Assembly: GCA_032717465.1 (NCBI GenBank)
Contig: CM064653.1
Location: 35,985,103 to 36,049,102, forward strand
Source of the DNA: Coenobita brevimanus
Taxonomy: Eukaryota; Arthropoda; Malacostraca; Decapoda; Coenobitidae
DNA length: 64,000 bases
Direction: 5' to 3'
The notes under the pieces are model-generated. The model saw only the letters and a program-made list of their open reading frames with translations. It ran no database searches and was not told the origin of the DNA. Made by a program: the position numbers and the translations under genes. Positions 1 through 10,930 of this stretch are shown here, one piece after another (the first letter of the stretch is position 1; each line of letters begins with the position of its first letter).

Positions 1-230
1 ATGGTGGGGTGAGGGAGATGCTAGACGGGTAGGGGTGAGGAGGGGGAAGGGAGGAGGAAAAGGGTAAAGGGAGAGATGGGGGAGATGGTAGAGGGGTAAG
101 GGTTTGGGAGGGGGGGGGAAAGGGGGAGAGAGACATAGGTGAAGGTGAGAGGTAGTGGGGAAGCGTGTAATGGAGGGGGTAGGGGGTAAGGGGGGAGGTG
201 GAGGTATAGGGATTACACAGGATTACACAG
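1..230. repeat. Purine-rich low-complexity DNA
   Basis: The + strand is almost all G and A, with irregular GGGGAGG-type units and no coding signature. It is the first of many strand-asymmetric purine domains in the window. Confidence 0.8.
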
Positions 231-231
231 G

Positions 232-440
232 AAAGCAAACAGCAACAGACCTTATGGTCCTTTCGAGGCTGCTTGTTAGAGAAAACTATGACTACAGGAT
301 CTAACTCTACATGTTGAAGGATAAGGATAGGAAAGCAAGAAGGCTCCCCCCACCACCAAACCCTCCAGGAAAAAGTGAGAAAAACCACCATGCAGCATGG
401 AAAAACTGACATGGAAATTTTATAGGAAACACTGGAAAGG
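232..440 (+). repeat. Dispersed repeat family A, copy 1
   Basis: It starts with GGAAAGCAAACAGCAACAGA followed by a block like CC.TATGGTCCTTTCGAGGCTG. The same block recurs near 10512 and 11207. The conserved part is about 60 bp. Downstream text (AAAGTGAGAAAAACCACCATG) also resembles the copy at 10600, so the repeat may be about 130 bp or more. No coding potential or termini were recognised. Confidence 0.6.
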
Positions 441-600
441 AAAAGTCACATTCTCTAATACTTTATCTATAAGCTACCCGATAGAGTAACCTGAAAGAGA
501 AAGTAAACAAATAAAATAATAGTTACGGCATGACATTATAAACCAGTTACATTGAGTTAATGGGAAGTCTGTGGACATAACGTGGAAGCTACACACTGCA

Positions 601-1165
601 CAGTGTGGATGTTTAGGGGTGGTGCATGAAGGAGGGGGAGAAGTGGGGGGAAGGAGGGGGAGGGGGTTGAGGAGATGGAGGTGGTTAGATAAGGAAGGAA
701 TGAAGAGATGAAAGGAAGGAGGATCAGAGGAAGGAGTAGAGATTGGGATGAACGGAAGGAAGGAGGGAAGGAATGGAGGAATTGAGGAAAGAAGGAAGGA
801 AAGAATGAGGGAAGGAAGAAAGGGAGGGGGAGAGGGAGGGAGGGAGGAATGAAGGAAGGCAGGAAGGAAGGAAAGGAGGGAAGAAGGAAGGGAGGAAAGA
901 AAGGAAGGAAGGAAAGAATGAAGGAAGTTTGAAAGAAGAGGAGAGGAAGGAAAAATGGAAGTAGGAAAGAACTGAAGAAGTATGGAGAGGGAAGGAAAGA
1001 AGGAAGGAGGGAAGGAAGAAATATGGAAGAGGAGAGAGAATGAAAGAAGAAAGGATGGGAGGTAGGAGCGAGGGAAGGAAGAGTGGTAGGAGGGAGAAGA
1101 AAGGAGGAGAGGGATGTAGGAAAGGAAGGAATGAAGGTGAGAGAGAGAGAGAGAGAGAGAGAGAG
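601..1165. repeat. Polypurine domain ending in (GA)n
   Basis: About 560 bp in which the + strand is almost only A and G, mostly GGAAGGAA units, closing with a pure GA run at about 1139-1165. The long minus-strand frame here is only Ser/Phe/Leu/Pro from CT-rich codons and is not a gene. Confidence 0.85.
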
Positions 1166-1241
1166 CTTTATCTGTGCCTCTCGATTCCCTCCGCCTGGGT
1201 GGGTAACTTATGAAGACTTGTAAATATTGAAGATAATGCAA

Positions 1242-1245
<4 letters not shown>

Positions 1246-1284
<39 letters not shown>

Positions 1285-1560
1285 GTTTTTATCTTTCATC
1301 CATTTTCTTCTCTTCTTCCTCCTGTTCTTCTTCCTTCTTCTTTTCATCTTTCCCGTTTTTTCTTCTTCCCCTCCCTTTTCTTTCCTTCCTCCTCATCTCT
1401 GTCTCTCTTCCCTTCCCATTTCTACTTCCTTCCTCCTATCCCACTTGCCCTCTCTTGCCTTTTTCCTTCCCTTATATTCGTTCGCTCGTTCCTTCCTTTT
1501 CTTCCTTACCTTCTTCATTCCTTCCTGACCTAATAATAACCATAATGACATTAGTAACAT
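1246..1560. repeat. (CT)n and polypyrimidine domain
   Basis: A CT run at about 1246-1282 is followed by about 280 bp of C/T-only DNA on the + strand. It lies some 80 bp after the polypurine domain that ends at 1165, so the purine strand switches here. Confidence 0.85.
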
Positions 1561-1589
1561 TTTCATCATAAGTCTTCAGCATTCCAGCC

Positions 1590-1591
1590 AT

Positions 1592-1633
<42 letters not shown>

Positions 1634-1634
1634 G
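1590..1634. repeat. (ATC)n microsatellite
   Basis: About 15 perfect ATC trinucleotides. Confidence 0.95.
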
Positions 1635-1847
1635 CTTCAATTCCCAGCCGTAGAGATAGGGTGACATAAATGGCGGCGGCCACCATCCACTCACTTAATG
1701 TAGCGCTTCCTGTTGGTAACTTTACTGTGAATGAAGTGTGTCAGGAGACCACATATTACGGTTGGGTTGTCAGCCTGACAACTTACCACTGGGGTTATGG
1801 GAAAAATACTGCTCACTTATTCCTTGCATGGAATAGCAGTCATTTCG

Positions 1848-1943
1848 GTAATAATAGTAATAATGATGATAATGATAGTGCTTAAAATAGTAGCAGTAGT
1901 AGTAGTAATAATAATAATAATAATGATTATGATGATGATAACA

Positions 1944-1977
<34 letters not shown>

Positions 1978-2006
1978 CTAATAATAATAATAATAATAAT
2001 AATACA
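1848..2006. repeat. Compound trinucleotide microsatellite (AAT/AGT/ATG)n
   Basis: Runs of AAT, AGT and GAT triplets, the largest being (AAT)n. Frames crossing it on both strands encode Ile/Tyr homopolymers and are spurious. Confidence 0.9.
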
Positions 2007-2039
2007 GTAACAACAATAAACCAAGCCCCACAAAAATCC

Positions 2040-2277
2040 ACCAACTAAATCACAGAAAATACCAAAAATAAATCCACACAAAAAAAAGACAAAAGAAAAA
2101 ATCCCAGCGAATTAAATGCAAGTCCAATTAATCCACCTGTCAAGAACGTGTCAATTAGAGCCGTTCAACACCTGACGTTTTCGCTCAGCCCCGTATCCGC
2201 CCCTGTGAGAGAACACGAAGTAATCTGAAACGCACGCTGAGTTTTAAGCCTCGGCAATTAGTGGTGTCAGGTGTGAT

Positions 2278-2278
<1 letters not shown>
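2040..2278. other. Unassigned non-repetitive stretch
   Basis: Mixed-composition DNA with several AATTA-type words (CCAATTAATCC, GGCAATTAGTGG). No frame, RNA gene or repeat was recognised. It could hold conserved noncoding sequence, but nothing in the window proves that. Confidence 0.3.
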
Positions 2279-2321
<43 letters not shown>

Positions 2322-2366
2322 AATTGGAGGAGTGAGGAAGTATGAAGTGAAAGTGGAAGCCAGAAT

Positions 2367-2402
<36 letters not shown>
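2279..2402. repeat. Two (AG)n microsatellites
   Basis: AG runs at about 2279-2319 and 2370-2402, separated by 50 bp of ordinary sequence. Confidence 0.9.
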
Positions 2403-2405
<3 letters not shown>

Positions 2406-2564
2406 TCAGACGTTAGATTAGGTTACATTAGATTAATTTTCACTAGATAATGTTAGCTAATGTTAGATTATATTAAAAGTAAGTGAGGTCAAATTTGTTC
2501 AAGGTAAGATTGGTTAGGTATACAGTAGGCTGAGAAAAGATAGTCAGATAATAGTAAGATCAGG

Positions 2565-2712
2565 TTAGTAGGTTAGGTCAGGTCTGGTCAGGTTAGGTCA
2601 GGTCAGGTTATGCTAGGTTTGGTTAGGTCAGGTCAGGTTAGGTTAGGTCAGGTCAGGTTAGGTTAGGTCAGGTCAGGTTAGGTTAGGTCAGGTCAGGTTA
2701 GGTTAGGTCAGA
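2565..2712 (+). repeat. Tandem 20-bp array of AGGTTAGGTTAGGTCAGGTC
   Basis: The unit AGGTTAGGTTAGGTCAGGTC is repeated about four times almost perfectly from 2625 to 2710, with degraded units on both sides. It mixes the arthropod telomere pentamer TTAGG with AGGTCA, the nuclear-receptor half-site. It is most simply an interstitial, degenerate telomere-like minisatellite. Confidence 0.75.
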
Positions 2713-2719
2713 TCAGTTT

Positions 2720-3128
2720 AGAGTAAGATCAATTCATGTTAGATTAGACCAAATTAAAGTTAGATAAAGCTGGGTTAGAATAAAATAAAATGAATCTCCA
2801 TGAAGTATTATAAAAGACTAAGAAATATATATTGGAATGTGTCTTCTCAGGTCGTGATGGAAGCGAGAGTTGGAGCGAGATGGGAAAAGCTTCTTACCGA
2901 CGGGAAATTATGTAGGAACTCTGAGAAGCGACTTGGTGATGTGAAAAAGTGAGAGAGAGAGAGAGAGGGAGAGAGAGAGAATTGCCACCCTCTTCTATTT
3001 TAAGCATCCTTTTATTTTTAGCCATCACCACCCCTATCTGCATCCATTCTGCACTTTTTTTTTTTTTTTTCATCGTATATCAACTTTTTCTTTTTTGTAT
3101 ACATATCTAACACCCTTTTCTTTTATAT
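2720..3128. other. Mixed A/T-rich spacer
   Basis: Ordinary sequence with a GA tract (2951-2981) and a T run (3057-3070). No gene or recognised repeat was seen. Confidence 0.4.
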
Positions 3129-3342
3129 CTTTCACTACGATGACGTCTCTTTCCACTTATTCAAGCTTCTTAAGGTGATCTACTTTATTCATCTCAAGAA
3201 GGGCCTCAAGGAGTGAAGGGATTAATGAAGGCTGCATCTAACCCCCTCCAGACCGAAAAGGCTCCACTAAGCTGAATAAAATCGTCTGAAGATAGCAAGA
3301 CATACGGAAAAATAAAGAGCAGCCTCGTAGCGACAGGGTTAA
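3129..3342 (-). mobile_element. Foldback repeat family P, full copy (P1)
   Basis: About 214 bp from CTTTCACTACGATGACG to the right end CGACAGGGTTAA. The right inner arm is GCTGAATAAAATCGTCTGAA, the left arm is more decayed, and the centre reads ATTAATGAAGGCTGCATCTAA. That central asymmetry gives the orientation opposite to the copies near 41.9, 43.6 and 55.1 kb. No coding capacity, so it is a MITE-like element. Confidence 0.7.
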
Positions 3343-3560
3343 TGTGCCGAACACTTTTACTGTTACTGTACTACTCTTTTATTACCGTACCATGATTTAC
3401 GAGTTTGTATATGAAGTACTTTTTAGACGCCCTGTAATAATTTTTTTTTGCTTGTACACCCGGTAGTTGTACACCTTTACATTTATTTTGATCTAATTTC
3501 TTATCATCCCCCAAACTGTGACGCCATATTGTATTCTTGCGTCCATCAGCCTCTTTTACT

Positions 3561-3710
3561 CGCTTGGGGAAATACCTCTGATAACGAAGGGGTTGATATA
3601 GGTACTTTATAATCGTTTCATTGCGCTAGGGCCTTCGTCAAGTTGAAAAAAATCGTCTGGAGGCAGCAAGATTAGAAAGAAATCGTCTGGAGGCCACAAG
3701 ATTAGAATTT
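3561..3710. mobile_element. Family P, partial copy with a local duplication (P2)
   Basis: It contains GAAGGGGTTGATA and the arm AAAATCGTCTGGAGGCAGCA. The arm plus tail, about 30 bp, is duplicated in tandem (about 3651-3680 and 3681-3708). Confidence 0.65.
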
Positions 3711-3734
3711 GCAGTGCCTGCCGTAAGACTTTAT

Positions 3735-3845
3735 TGGTCCAGTGGCGTGGTTGGTAGGGTGAGTGTCTGGGATTCGTAAGGTCCCGGGATCGAACCCTGC
3801 CATGACCACTAGGTGTGAGATGGGGGCTTTTCCTGATTACGGTAG

Positions 3846-3850
<5 letters not shown>
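3735..3850 (+). mobile_element. tRNA-derived SINE head
   Basis: A-box-like TGGCGTGGTTGG at 3743-3754 and B-box-like GGATCGAACCC at 3787-3797 lie 32 bp apart, which is normal spacing for a Pol III type 2 internal promoter. Each box has about one mismatch. The body continues into GGTGTGAGATGGGGGCTTTT and ends at a long CT tract. No cloverleaf acceptor pairing is evident, so it is a SINE rather than a tRNA gene. Confidence 0.6.
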
Positions 3851-3901
<51 letters not shown>

Positions 3902-3938
3902 CCTCCCTCCCTCTCTCTCTCTCTCTCCCTCCCTCTCC
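3851..3938. repeat. (CT)n / (CCCT)n microsatellite
   Basis: A pure CT run at about 3851-3897 followed by CCCT and CT units. It directly abuts the SINE head and may have grown from the SINE tail. Confidence 0.9.
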
Positions 3939-3939
3939 C

Positions 3940-4440
3940 CCACGATCCTCCTCATTGATCCCCTTTTTTCCACCAGTAATCCAGCTTCTAAAATTATTCT
4001 GAATCGATTATAATTATCGTGCCCCCTTGCCCATAATAACACCTGTTCCTCTTCTGATTACCCCAGCGGCCAGGTAAGAGCACAGGTAAATTGAGATCAT
4101 TAGAAAGGTGAATGGGTTCGTTTCGTATTGACGGCGTTTCTGGTGATTCTGAGTTTAGACCGAAATTTTCTCCCCCTCTCACCAGCGCTAATTTCTCTCT
4201 CATTAATTTTCACCTGCGTCGTGAGGAAAAAGGTATATGAGAATAGGGCGTGCTTTTGTTGTAGTTGTTGTTTGTGGTGGTGGTGGTGATGGTGGTTATG
4301 GTCTTGTTGTTGTTGGTAGTGATGGTGGTATTTGCTTTATTATAGTTGGTGTTGCTTTTGGAGAAAATTTTGAATTAAACCTCTACCACGTTCATACCGA
4401 ACAAGATACAACGCCCAATTTCACAGGTTGTGTTACCCCC
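3940..4440. other. Unassigned spacer with a GGT-rich patch
   Basis: Mixed sequence, then a G/T-rich GTTGTTGTGGTGG patch at about 4255-4365. No gene support was seen. Confidence 0.4.
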
Positions 4441-4830
4441 TCCTAGCCCCACCATCCAACACCATCACCGTCCATCCCGCCCACCCCACTCCACCCACAC
4501 TTTTTCTGTCCCTCATATCGAACCTGTAAGAGATATCTGTCCCCACCACCAACACCACCCATCATACAAAAACCATCTTCACAGAGTACCGTACATTCCT
4601 CCTGTCCTGCCCTGCCCTGCCACCCACCACCATCTTAAATCCTCCTTCCTACCCCAACCTCTCCTTTCCATCCACCTCACGTATTTTTTCTCCCCCTTGT
4701 CTGTTATGTGCACCTTCTCGACCTCCTTACGAATCCACCTCCTCTATTTTCTTCCCCTGCAATTCCCCTACCATGTCAGTCCATGCTGCCCACTCCTTAC
4801 CCACCCTTTTCGTTGCTACTGTGACGTGGT
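4430..4830. repeat. C-rich degenerate CACC/CATC DNA
   Basis: C/A/T-rich with almost no G on the + strand and irregular CCACC and CATCC units. The open frame across it is a composition artefact. Confidence 0.6.
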
Positions 4831-4849
4831 GAATATCAGAAGAAATTAA

Positions 4850-5090
4850 TGCCTCGACTAAAGCTGTTTGTGCTGACCTGACGAAGATCCCCAGCCCCTT
4901 TCAGCTCAGTAAGTTTAGTCACAGAAGAGTCATGTCAGTCAGCCTAGCAACCAAGGAGACTCATTCCCACTTCATAACCAAGACTTATCCGATTTCATGC
5001 ATCCACGACTTAGTGTTAAAGTTGTCGAAGTGATCCTTTTCCGTCAGATGAAGATACGTTGACGATTCCAGCCGACATACAGAGGCCAAA
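4850..5090. other. Unassigned non-repetitive stretch
   Basis: Balanced composition with no recognised gene, RNA or repeat. Confidence 0.3.
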
Positions 5091-5199
5091 TTCACTCCTC
5101 CCCTCCGTCCCCTCTCCCCTCCGTCCCCTCTCCCTTCCCGTCCCCCGTGTCGCTATTGGCTGTCACTGTTCCATCACTGTCCCGGTGGTGTTGGATCAC

Positions 5200-6195
5200 G
5201 GTACATCACTGGCTGGGGAGAGGACGGGGCGGGGAGAGGGGAGAAGAGGGTGTGTGGAAAGAGTGAGTGATGGCAGTGGAGGGAGAGGGGGAAAGAGAGA
5301 GGGGAAAGGGGTATGACTGGGGAGGGTGAGAGGAGTGGAGAAAGAGGGGAAGAGAGGAAGTGAGAGAGGTGACGGGGAAGGGAGAAGGACAGGGAGAACG
5401 ATAACAAGACTGTAGGAAAGGGAGGTGTAGAAAGGGTAAGACATTAGTGTGGAAGGATGAGGAATTGAGGAAATGGAGGAATGGAAAGGGAGAGGAGAAG
5501 AAACTCTGGAAGGAGAAATAAGGGGAAGGGGAAGGGGAGGGTGAGAGAAGGGAAGGGAGTGGGAGGGAAAGAAAGAACGTGATGGGGATAGGAAAAGAAG
5601 TGAGAAGAGTGAAAGTAAGGTGGGAAGGAGGTGGGGATGGTGAGTGAAAGAAGGGAAGGGGACGGGAGGGAGAGAGGGAGGGGGAGGGTGCGGAAAGGGA
5701 TGGAAGAGGAAGAGAAGGGAGAGGGGAGTAAGGTGCGAGAGGGGAGAAAGGATGGAGGCATGGTGGATAAAAGAGAGAGAATTATGAAAGAAAGGGAGGG
5801 GAAGGAAGGAAAAGGAAAGAGTGGTTAAGAGAAAGAGACAGGAAGGAAGAGTGAGGGACGGGGAAAGCAGCGGGAGGGAGGACGGGAAGGCGAGAGCAAG
5901 AAGGGAAGGGAGAAGAGGACAAGAGAAGGGGAAGGGGAGGGAGAGGAAGGGGAAGGAGAGACAGAGAGGAAGGTGAAGGAGAGGGACGGTGAAGGGGAGA
6001 TTACAGTGAAAGTGAGAGGAGAAAAAGGGAGGAGGGGGAGGAGATGGGAAAGGAGAGGGAGCGAGGAGAAGGGAAAGGGAGAATGTCGAGGGGGAGGAGG
6101 GGAGAGGGAGGAAGGGGGAGGAGAGGAAGGAGGGGATGGCAGAGCAAGGAGGGAAGAGAGAGAAGGGGGAGAGGAAGAGAGTGAGGTGGGAAGGT
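5200..6195. repeat. 1-kb polypurine domain
   Basis: About 1 kb with the + strand nearly all G and A, in GGGAGAGG and GAAGGGG units. The frames on both strands (Glu/Gly/Arg/Lys or Ser/Pro/Leu/Phe only) are low-complexity shadows. Confidence 0.85.
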
Positions 6196-6278
6196 GGGAA
6201 TCCGCCCCCCCCCTCCCCGAGAGGGATTGTTTTAACACTCTCTCGTTAATCCTAAATTGTTTATGGTTTATCAGAATG

Positions 6279-6280
<2 letters not shown>

Positions 6281-6371
<91 letters not shown>
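6281..6371. repeat. (GT)30(GA)15 compound microsatellite
   Basis: Pure GT from 6281 to 6340 runs directly into GA to about 6371. The GT-to-GA junction pattern recurs at 7526, 41345 and 50552. Confidence 0.95.
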
Positions 6372-6374
<3 letters not shown>

Positions 6375-6960
6375 GTATGGACGTGTGTGAGTGTACATGT
6401 ACCTATATGCACACGTCGTAGTAGTGATTGGATTACCTTGGCCTCAGTAATATAGCGTAGTAATTGGATATGATTGGAACTGATTGGCTTTGCTTTCAGT
6501 CCTAATCAGCTCAGGTTAAGGGATTGGATTGCCTGTCTGCACCATGATTAGGTCTGAGTCGGGGGGGGGGAGGGGAGCCCTGGTGTTTATTGTCTGTTTG
6601 GTTCTCAGTTTTATTTATCCTGCCTTAGCTGTGGGAGTATGTCTGTCCGTTTGTTTGTCAGTGTGTACCGGTATGTATGCATGTATGTGTGTATGTATGT
6701 AGTATGGTTGTATGTGTATGTATATATGTATGTATGTAGTGATCTATTTTTGTCTGCCTGGCCTTACTTACGTACTGGTTTGTTATTATTCCTTGCTAAG
6801 ATATTACCGAACTGTTTTTTTCCTTCATTCCAGATCACGGGGGCTGGAACCACAACACAGCATGTTTACTGGTATGTACAAATGTTAAGCTGACGTAACT
6901 TTCCTTTGTGCCATATAGTAATGCAGAGTTTTTTTCCCACTCATCTTTACCGTTAAATTT
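6375..6960. other. Unassigned spacer with clustered GATTGG words
   Basis: Between 6420 and 6535 there are five near-identical (G/A)ATTGG words, that is CCAAT boxes on the minus strand. Further on there is (GTAT)n-like DNA at about 6670-6740. No gene attaches to it. Confidence 0.35.
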
Positions 6961-6974
6961 ATATGTAGCACAGT

Positions 6975-7147
6975 GGTTATTTTCTCTTTTTCCAACTTTC
7001 CCTCCCATCTCTTCCTTGTCCCTCTAGTCTCCTTTTCTTCACAGTATTTCTTCCCTCCTTCGTCTAGATTTTCCCTTTCTGCTTCCATCCCCTCCCTCCT
7101 CCCTTCTCTTCTTCCCACCATTCCAAATCCCAAGCCCTCCTTCCCCC

Positions 7148-7187
<40 letters not shown>

Positions 7188-7485
7188 ACATTCAATTCCT
7201 CTGTTTTCCACTTCCATTCCTCCCCAGCTTTCCTAACCTCTTCCTTTCGATCCCCTCCTCTTTCCTCCTCTTACCTTCCTTTTTCCCCAGTCCTCCTCAA
7301 CTCTTCCTTTCCATTCCCTCCCCTCTCTTCCCCATGCACTCATTCCTCTCATCTCTTCTCCCTTTCCTCGCCTCACCCTCCCTCCTATCTTCCTCATCAT
7401 TCCTGTTATCTTTTTTCACTCTCCCTCCTCCCTCCCTCCTCTCCATCTCATCTTCCCCCTCCCCCCCCATGTACTGGGTAAGACA
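6975..7485. repeat. Polypyrimidine domain with (CT)n
   Basis: C/T-only + strand with a CT run at about 7153-7185. No gene. Confidence 0.85.
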
Positions 7486-7523
7486 TGACGTAATTGGCTA
7501 CAGTTGCCCTAAAGGCCTTGTAT

Positions 7524-7577
<54 letters not shown>
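7524..7577. repeat. (GT)n(GA)n compound microsatellite
   Basis: A GT run to about 7548 followed by GA to about 7577. Confidence 0.9.
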
Positions 7578-7580
<3 letters not shown>

Positions 7581-7989
7581 GGGAAAGGGGAAATTGGAGT
7601 AGAAATGGACTGGCGGTGTCGGTGGTAGATGAAATTATGGGAAATATATATGCAGAGAGAGAGAGAGAGCGAGCGCACGTCTTTTTTTCCTTTAATTTCT
7701 TTATTCTTTTCGTTTCCTTTATTTTCCTATTTCCATTGCTTTCGCCAAACAATATTTTTTTCATTTTTTTTGCTTACACTCTTCTGTACTTTCTCTCTCT
7801 CTCTCTCTCTCTCAAAACATAATCCTGAATGCTACCGCTTCCATTATTTTCCTTGTACCCCTTCACTGCGAGAAGTCTCCCCTGAACAAGAATTTATTGG
7901 TCTGGCAGTAAAAAAAATAAAGTTAATATACAAAAAAAAATCATAATCGAAGTTAAAAAATGAAAAAAAAATGAAGATTTTTAAAAATT
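7578..7989. other. T-rich spacer with short CT and GA tracts
   Basis: T-rich DNA with a CT run at about 7792-7813 and several A runs. No gene support. Confidence 0.4.
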
Positions 7990-8050
7990 GACTTCTCTAC
8001 TTGGTCTGTAAGTTGAATAAAATCGTCTGGAGGTAACAAATAAGAGAAAT
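7990..8050. mobile_element. Family P, right-arm fragment (P3)
   Basis: AAGTTGAATAAAATCGTCTGG plus AGGTAACAA is a good match to the family P right inner arm. The other arm is not recognisable. Confidence 0.6.
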
Positions 8051-8400
8051 TGGATCCGCAAGAAAAGATTGAAAATGGAGATTGTCCCTAACTCCACGGT
8101 CTACAAGAGGTCCCCGTTGGAAATAAAATAATCGTAAGTCAAGAAAATAGAATAAAAAATAATATATGGTATCGTAGAACAGATTTAACTTTAGCCTGGA
8201 AAACAGAAATGTCCGCTAAGCATTTTCCCCGTACCCAGTTTCCTTCCCAGACCCGAAAATTGCATATATAAGCGGCCCCGTGCATGGTATTCTATAAAAC
8301 TATTTTCTGGTGTATCGTGAAAATGGCCGGGCGGGGGATTTCAGATTTGTTCGTTCTTTTGTATTTATTAGAGAGAGAGAGAGAGGGAGGGGGGGGGATT
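8051..8400. other. Unassigned A/T-rich spacer
   Basis: No recognised feature except a GA/G run at 8370-8397. Confidence 0.3.
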
Positions 8401-8948
8401 ATTGTCTGCCATCTTCCCTATCTCTGCTCTCCTCTCTTTCCCTCCCATACTCATTCATTCTCTCTCTCTATCTTTATCCACTCCTAGCATAGTCGTTCTC
8501 GTTTCTCACCTCTTATCTCTCCACTTTCATTACCCCTCCTTCCTATTCCTCCTTTACCTTTTATCTCTGTTTCCTTTCCCTTTCTCTCTGTTTCCTTTCT
8601 CTCTCTCTCTGTCCTTTTTATTCATCTTTTCTCTCCCCCAATATCACCACGCTTATTTTCCTTCCTGTCTTTCTTTCTGTCTTCTTTCTTCTCTGCTTTC
8701 TTTCTTATGTCCCCTTCTTCACTCACACTTCGCCATTTCTTTGTTCTTCCTTCATGTAGCACTTCCTTTTTTTCCTTTTCTCCTTCCTTCCATCCATTCT
8801 CCAGTCTTCCTTTCTTCTTTCCTTCCTTTCTTCCTTCCTTTTTTCCTTCCTGTTTTCCTTCCTTTCTTCCTTCCCCGTTTCTTCTTTTTCCTTCCTTTTT
8901 TCCTTCCTTCTTTCCTCCTGTTTCCTTTTCGATTTATTTTTCTCTTCC

Positions 8949-9004
<56 letters not shown>

Positions 9005-9888
9005 TTTATCTTTATCTTCACTGATAGGAGGTGCCTCGCATAGACCCATAAGCCTTCTATAGTTATCCTATATTCTTTTTTCCTCTCTTCCTCTCCTCCT
9101 TTCTCTTTTCCTTCTTCCCTCCATCATTGTTCCTGCTCTTCTTCTCCTCGTCCCTTTCTTCCTCCATCCTACCTTCCTTGCCCCTATTCCTCCTCCTCCT
9201 CCTCTCCATTCCCTCTCCTCTCTCCCGTCTTCTAGTGTCCTTTGGTTCCTCCTTTCTTCATTTCTCCTACTTTTCCTTTACTCTATATTCTCCTTATCTT
9301 CTTCCTTTTTTCTTTTTCATTACTCTTCCTCTTTCCATTCCCTCTTCCCTCACTCATTTCCCCCACTCTTCCTGTTTTCTTTCGTTCTTTGTTTTTGCTA
9401 CCTCTCTCCCCTTTTTTATTGCTCTTACTCGTCCCCTCTTATCCTCTTTTCCCCCCCTCCCTCTCTCTTTTTCCATCTCTCTTTCTCCTTCATTGCTCTT
9501 ACTTTTCCTCTCGCTTCCTCCTCGCCCTCTCGCCTTCACTTCTTTCCACTTTCATTATCCTACTCGTCTTCTCTCCCATTCTTCATCTTTCCTCTCTCCT
9601 CTCCATTTTTCCTCTTTCACCGAGTCTACATCCTCCCTCTCTCCTCCTCTCTGCTCTTTCCTCCAACTTTTTCCTCCTCCTCCTCCTCCTCCTCTGTCTA
9701 TCCTTTCCTTCTCCTCGCCTTCATAAATCCGAACCCTTCTCGTCTCCCTCTTCTCTCTCGTCTCCCTCCCTCCCTTCCTACCTTTCTCCTTCCCCCCAAC
9801 TCAATCCCATTGTTCCAGCACCAACTTCTGAACAACGTCCCCCCCCTCCCAATTTCCTCCTCCTCTCCCTCCTGCATATCCACCTTCC
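8400..9888. repeat. 1.5-kb polypyrimidine domain
   Basis: The + strand is almost only C and T for about 1.5 kb. It includes a pure CT run at about 8952-9001 and TTCC-rich units. The long open frames here translate to Ser/Leu/Phe/Pro only and are not genes. Confidence 0.9.
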
Positions 9889-9890
9889 AA

Positions 9891-10040
9891 TTAACCCTTT
9901 CACGACGATGACTTGTAATATTGATAGTTCTAATTTCATCTAATATATTCAACTTAATAAAGACCTCTCATACTGAAGGGGTTAGTGAAAGCAAATCGCC
10001 TGTAGACAAAGAAACAATATGACACTCGGGATCAAGAAGT

Positions 10041-10043
<3 letters not shown>
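9891..10043. mobile_element. Family P copy with TTAA at both ends (P4)
   Basis: It starts TTAACCCTTTCACGACGATG and ends AAGAAGTTAA. The internal block TACTGAAGGGGTTAGTG is present, while the inner GACGATTTTATTCAG arm is degraded. TTAA flanks plus a CCCTTT terminus resemble piggyBac-type ends. Confidence 0.65.

Positions 10044-10098
<55 letters not shown>
10043..10098. repeat. (CT)n microsatellite
   Basis: About 55 bp of pure CT adjoining the right end of P4. Confidence 0.95.
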
Positions 10099-10099
<1 letters not shown>

Positions 10100-10511
10100 A
10101 AAGCTTCACTCAGTCCAAATAAAAACAAAACACATCAGACAGCATCACCGCGCCTCGTCAGGGTGTTGCCATCGAGATCTCTTTATTAATTAACTGAATA
10201 AATTGGTTTCATAATTAAAGGCAGTGAATGAGCCGATTAGTGAATAACAGAGGATGGTAAATGAATAACTGGTGGATTTTGGTGGGAATTTAGGTAGGGG
10301 AATGGGGAGAAGAGAGAAGAGAAAGAAAGAAGATGGGAGAAGGATGGGAGAGATTGAGGGGGGAGTTGGAGAAAATGAAGAAGAGGAAGAGGGAGAAGCA
10401 AATATATGAAAGTGAGACAAGTAGAGGTGGAGAGGGATTAATAGATTACGGAATAGAGAAGAGGGAAAAGGAGGGATATGGGAGGCGAGTGAGAGGAGGA
10501 GAAAGTACAGG

Positions 10512-10645
10512 AGCGCAAAAGAAAGCAAACAGCAACAGATTTAACAGCTCTCTCGAATATCTTCCCTAGCCACCTGTCCCTTCATCCAAGCCGGCAAGAA
10601 AAAGTAAGAAGAGCCACCATGAAGTTACACAAAAAGAGAAGTTAC
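10512..10645 (+). repeat. Dispersed repeat family A, copy 2
   Basis: It contains AAAGCAAACAGCAACAGA, then AACAGCTCTCTCGA in place of the copy 1 text, and later AAAGTAAGAAGAGCCACCATG, which matches the downstream text of copy 1 (353-392). This supports a family longer than the first 60 bp. Confidence 0.55.
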
Positions 10646-10777
10646 AGAAAATAGGAAAGCGAAAGGAAGGAGGCAGGATGTGTGTGGTAATGGAGATGAA
10701 GGAAATGAAGAAGGATAAAAGGAGATAGTAAAGAGAGAGAACAGAAGGAAGGGCAAACAAAGAGAAAGGAAATGGTC

Positions 10778-10811
<34 letters not shown>

Positions 10812-10899
10812 AGGTACTTACAACTCAACTCATTATAATTACAAAGACGTTTACAAACAAAATCATAACTCACTTTTATTTACATTTCAGAAACACTTG

Positions 10900-10930
<31 letters not shown>

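Noticed and set aside
2565..2712. A true telomere end
   Set aside because: Units are a mixed 20-bp motif, not pure TTAGG, and ordinary sequence continues on both sides.
3129..3342. microRNA precursor in family P hairpins
   Set aside because: The hairpin is much longer than a typical precursor and the copies are dispersed and decayed. Small RNAs remain possible but there is no direct sign of a miRNA.
3735..3812. A functional tRNA gene
   Set aside because: Both boxes have a mismatch and no cloverleaf is evident. The sequence continues into a SINE-like body.
8402..9943. Ser/Leu/Phe/Pro-rich frames of 100-330 codons (also at 474, 11253, 15791, 51540, 52153, 60168 and 63366)
   Set aside because: Pyrimidine-only DNA lacks stop codons, so long frames are expected by composition. 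No domains, and the opposite strand gives equally long Glu/Arg/Lys frames.
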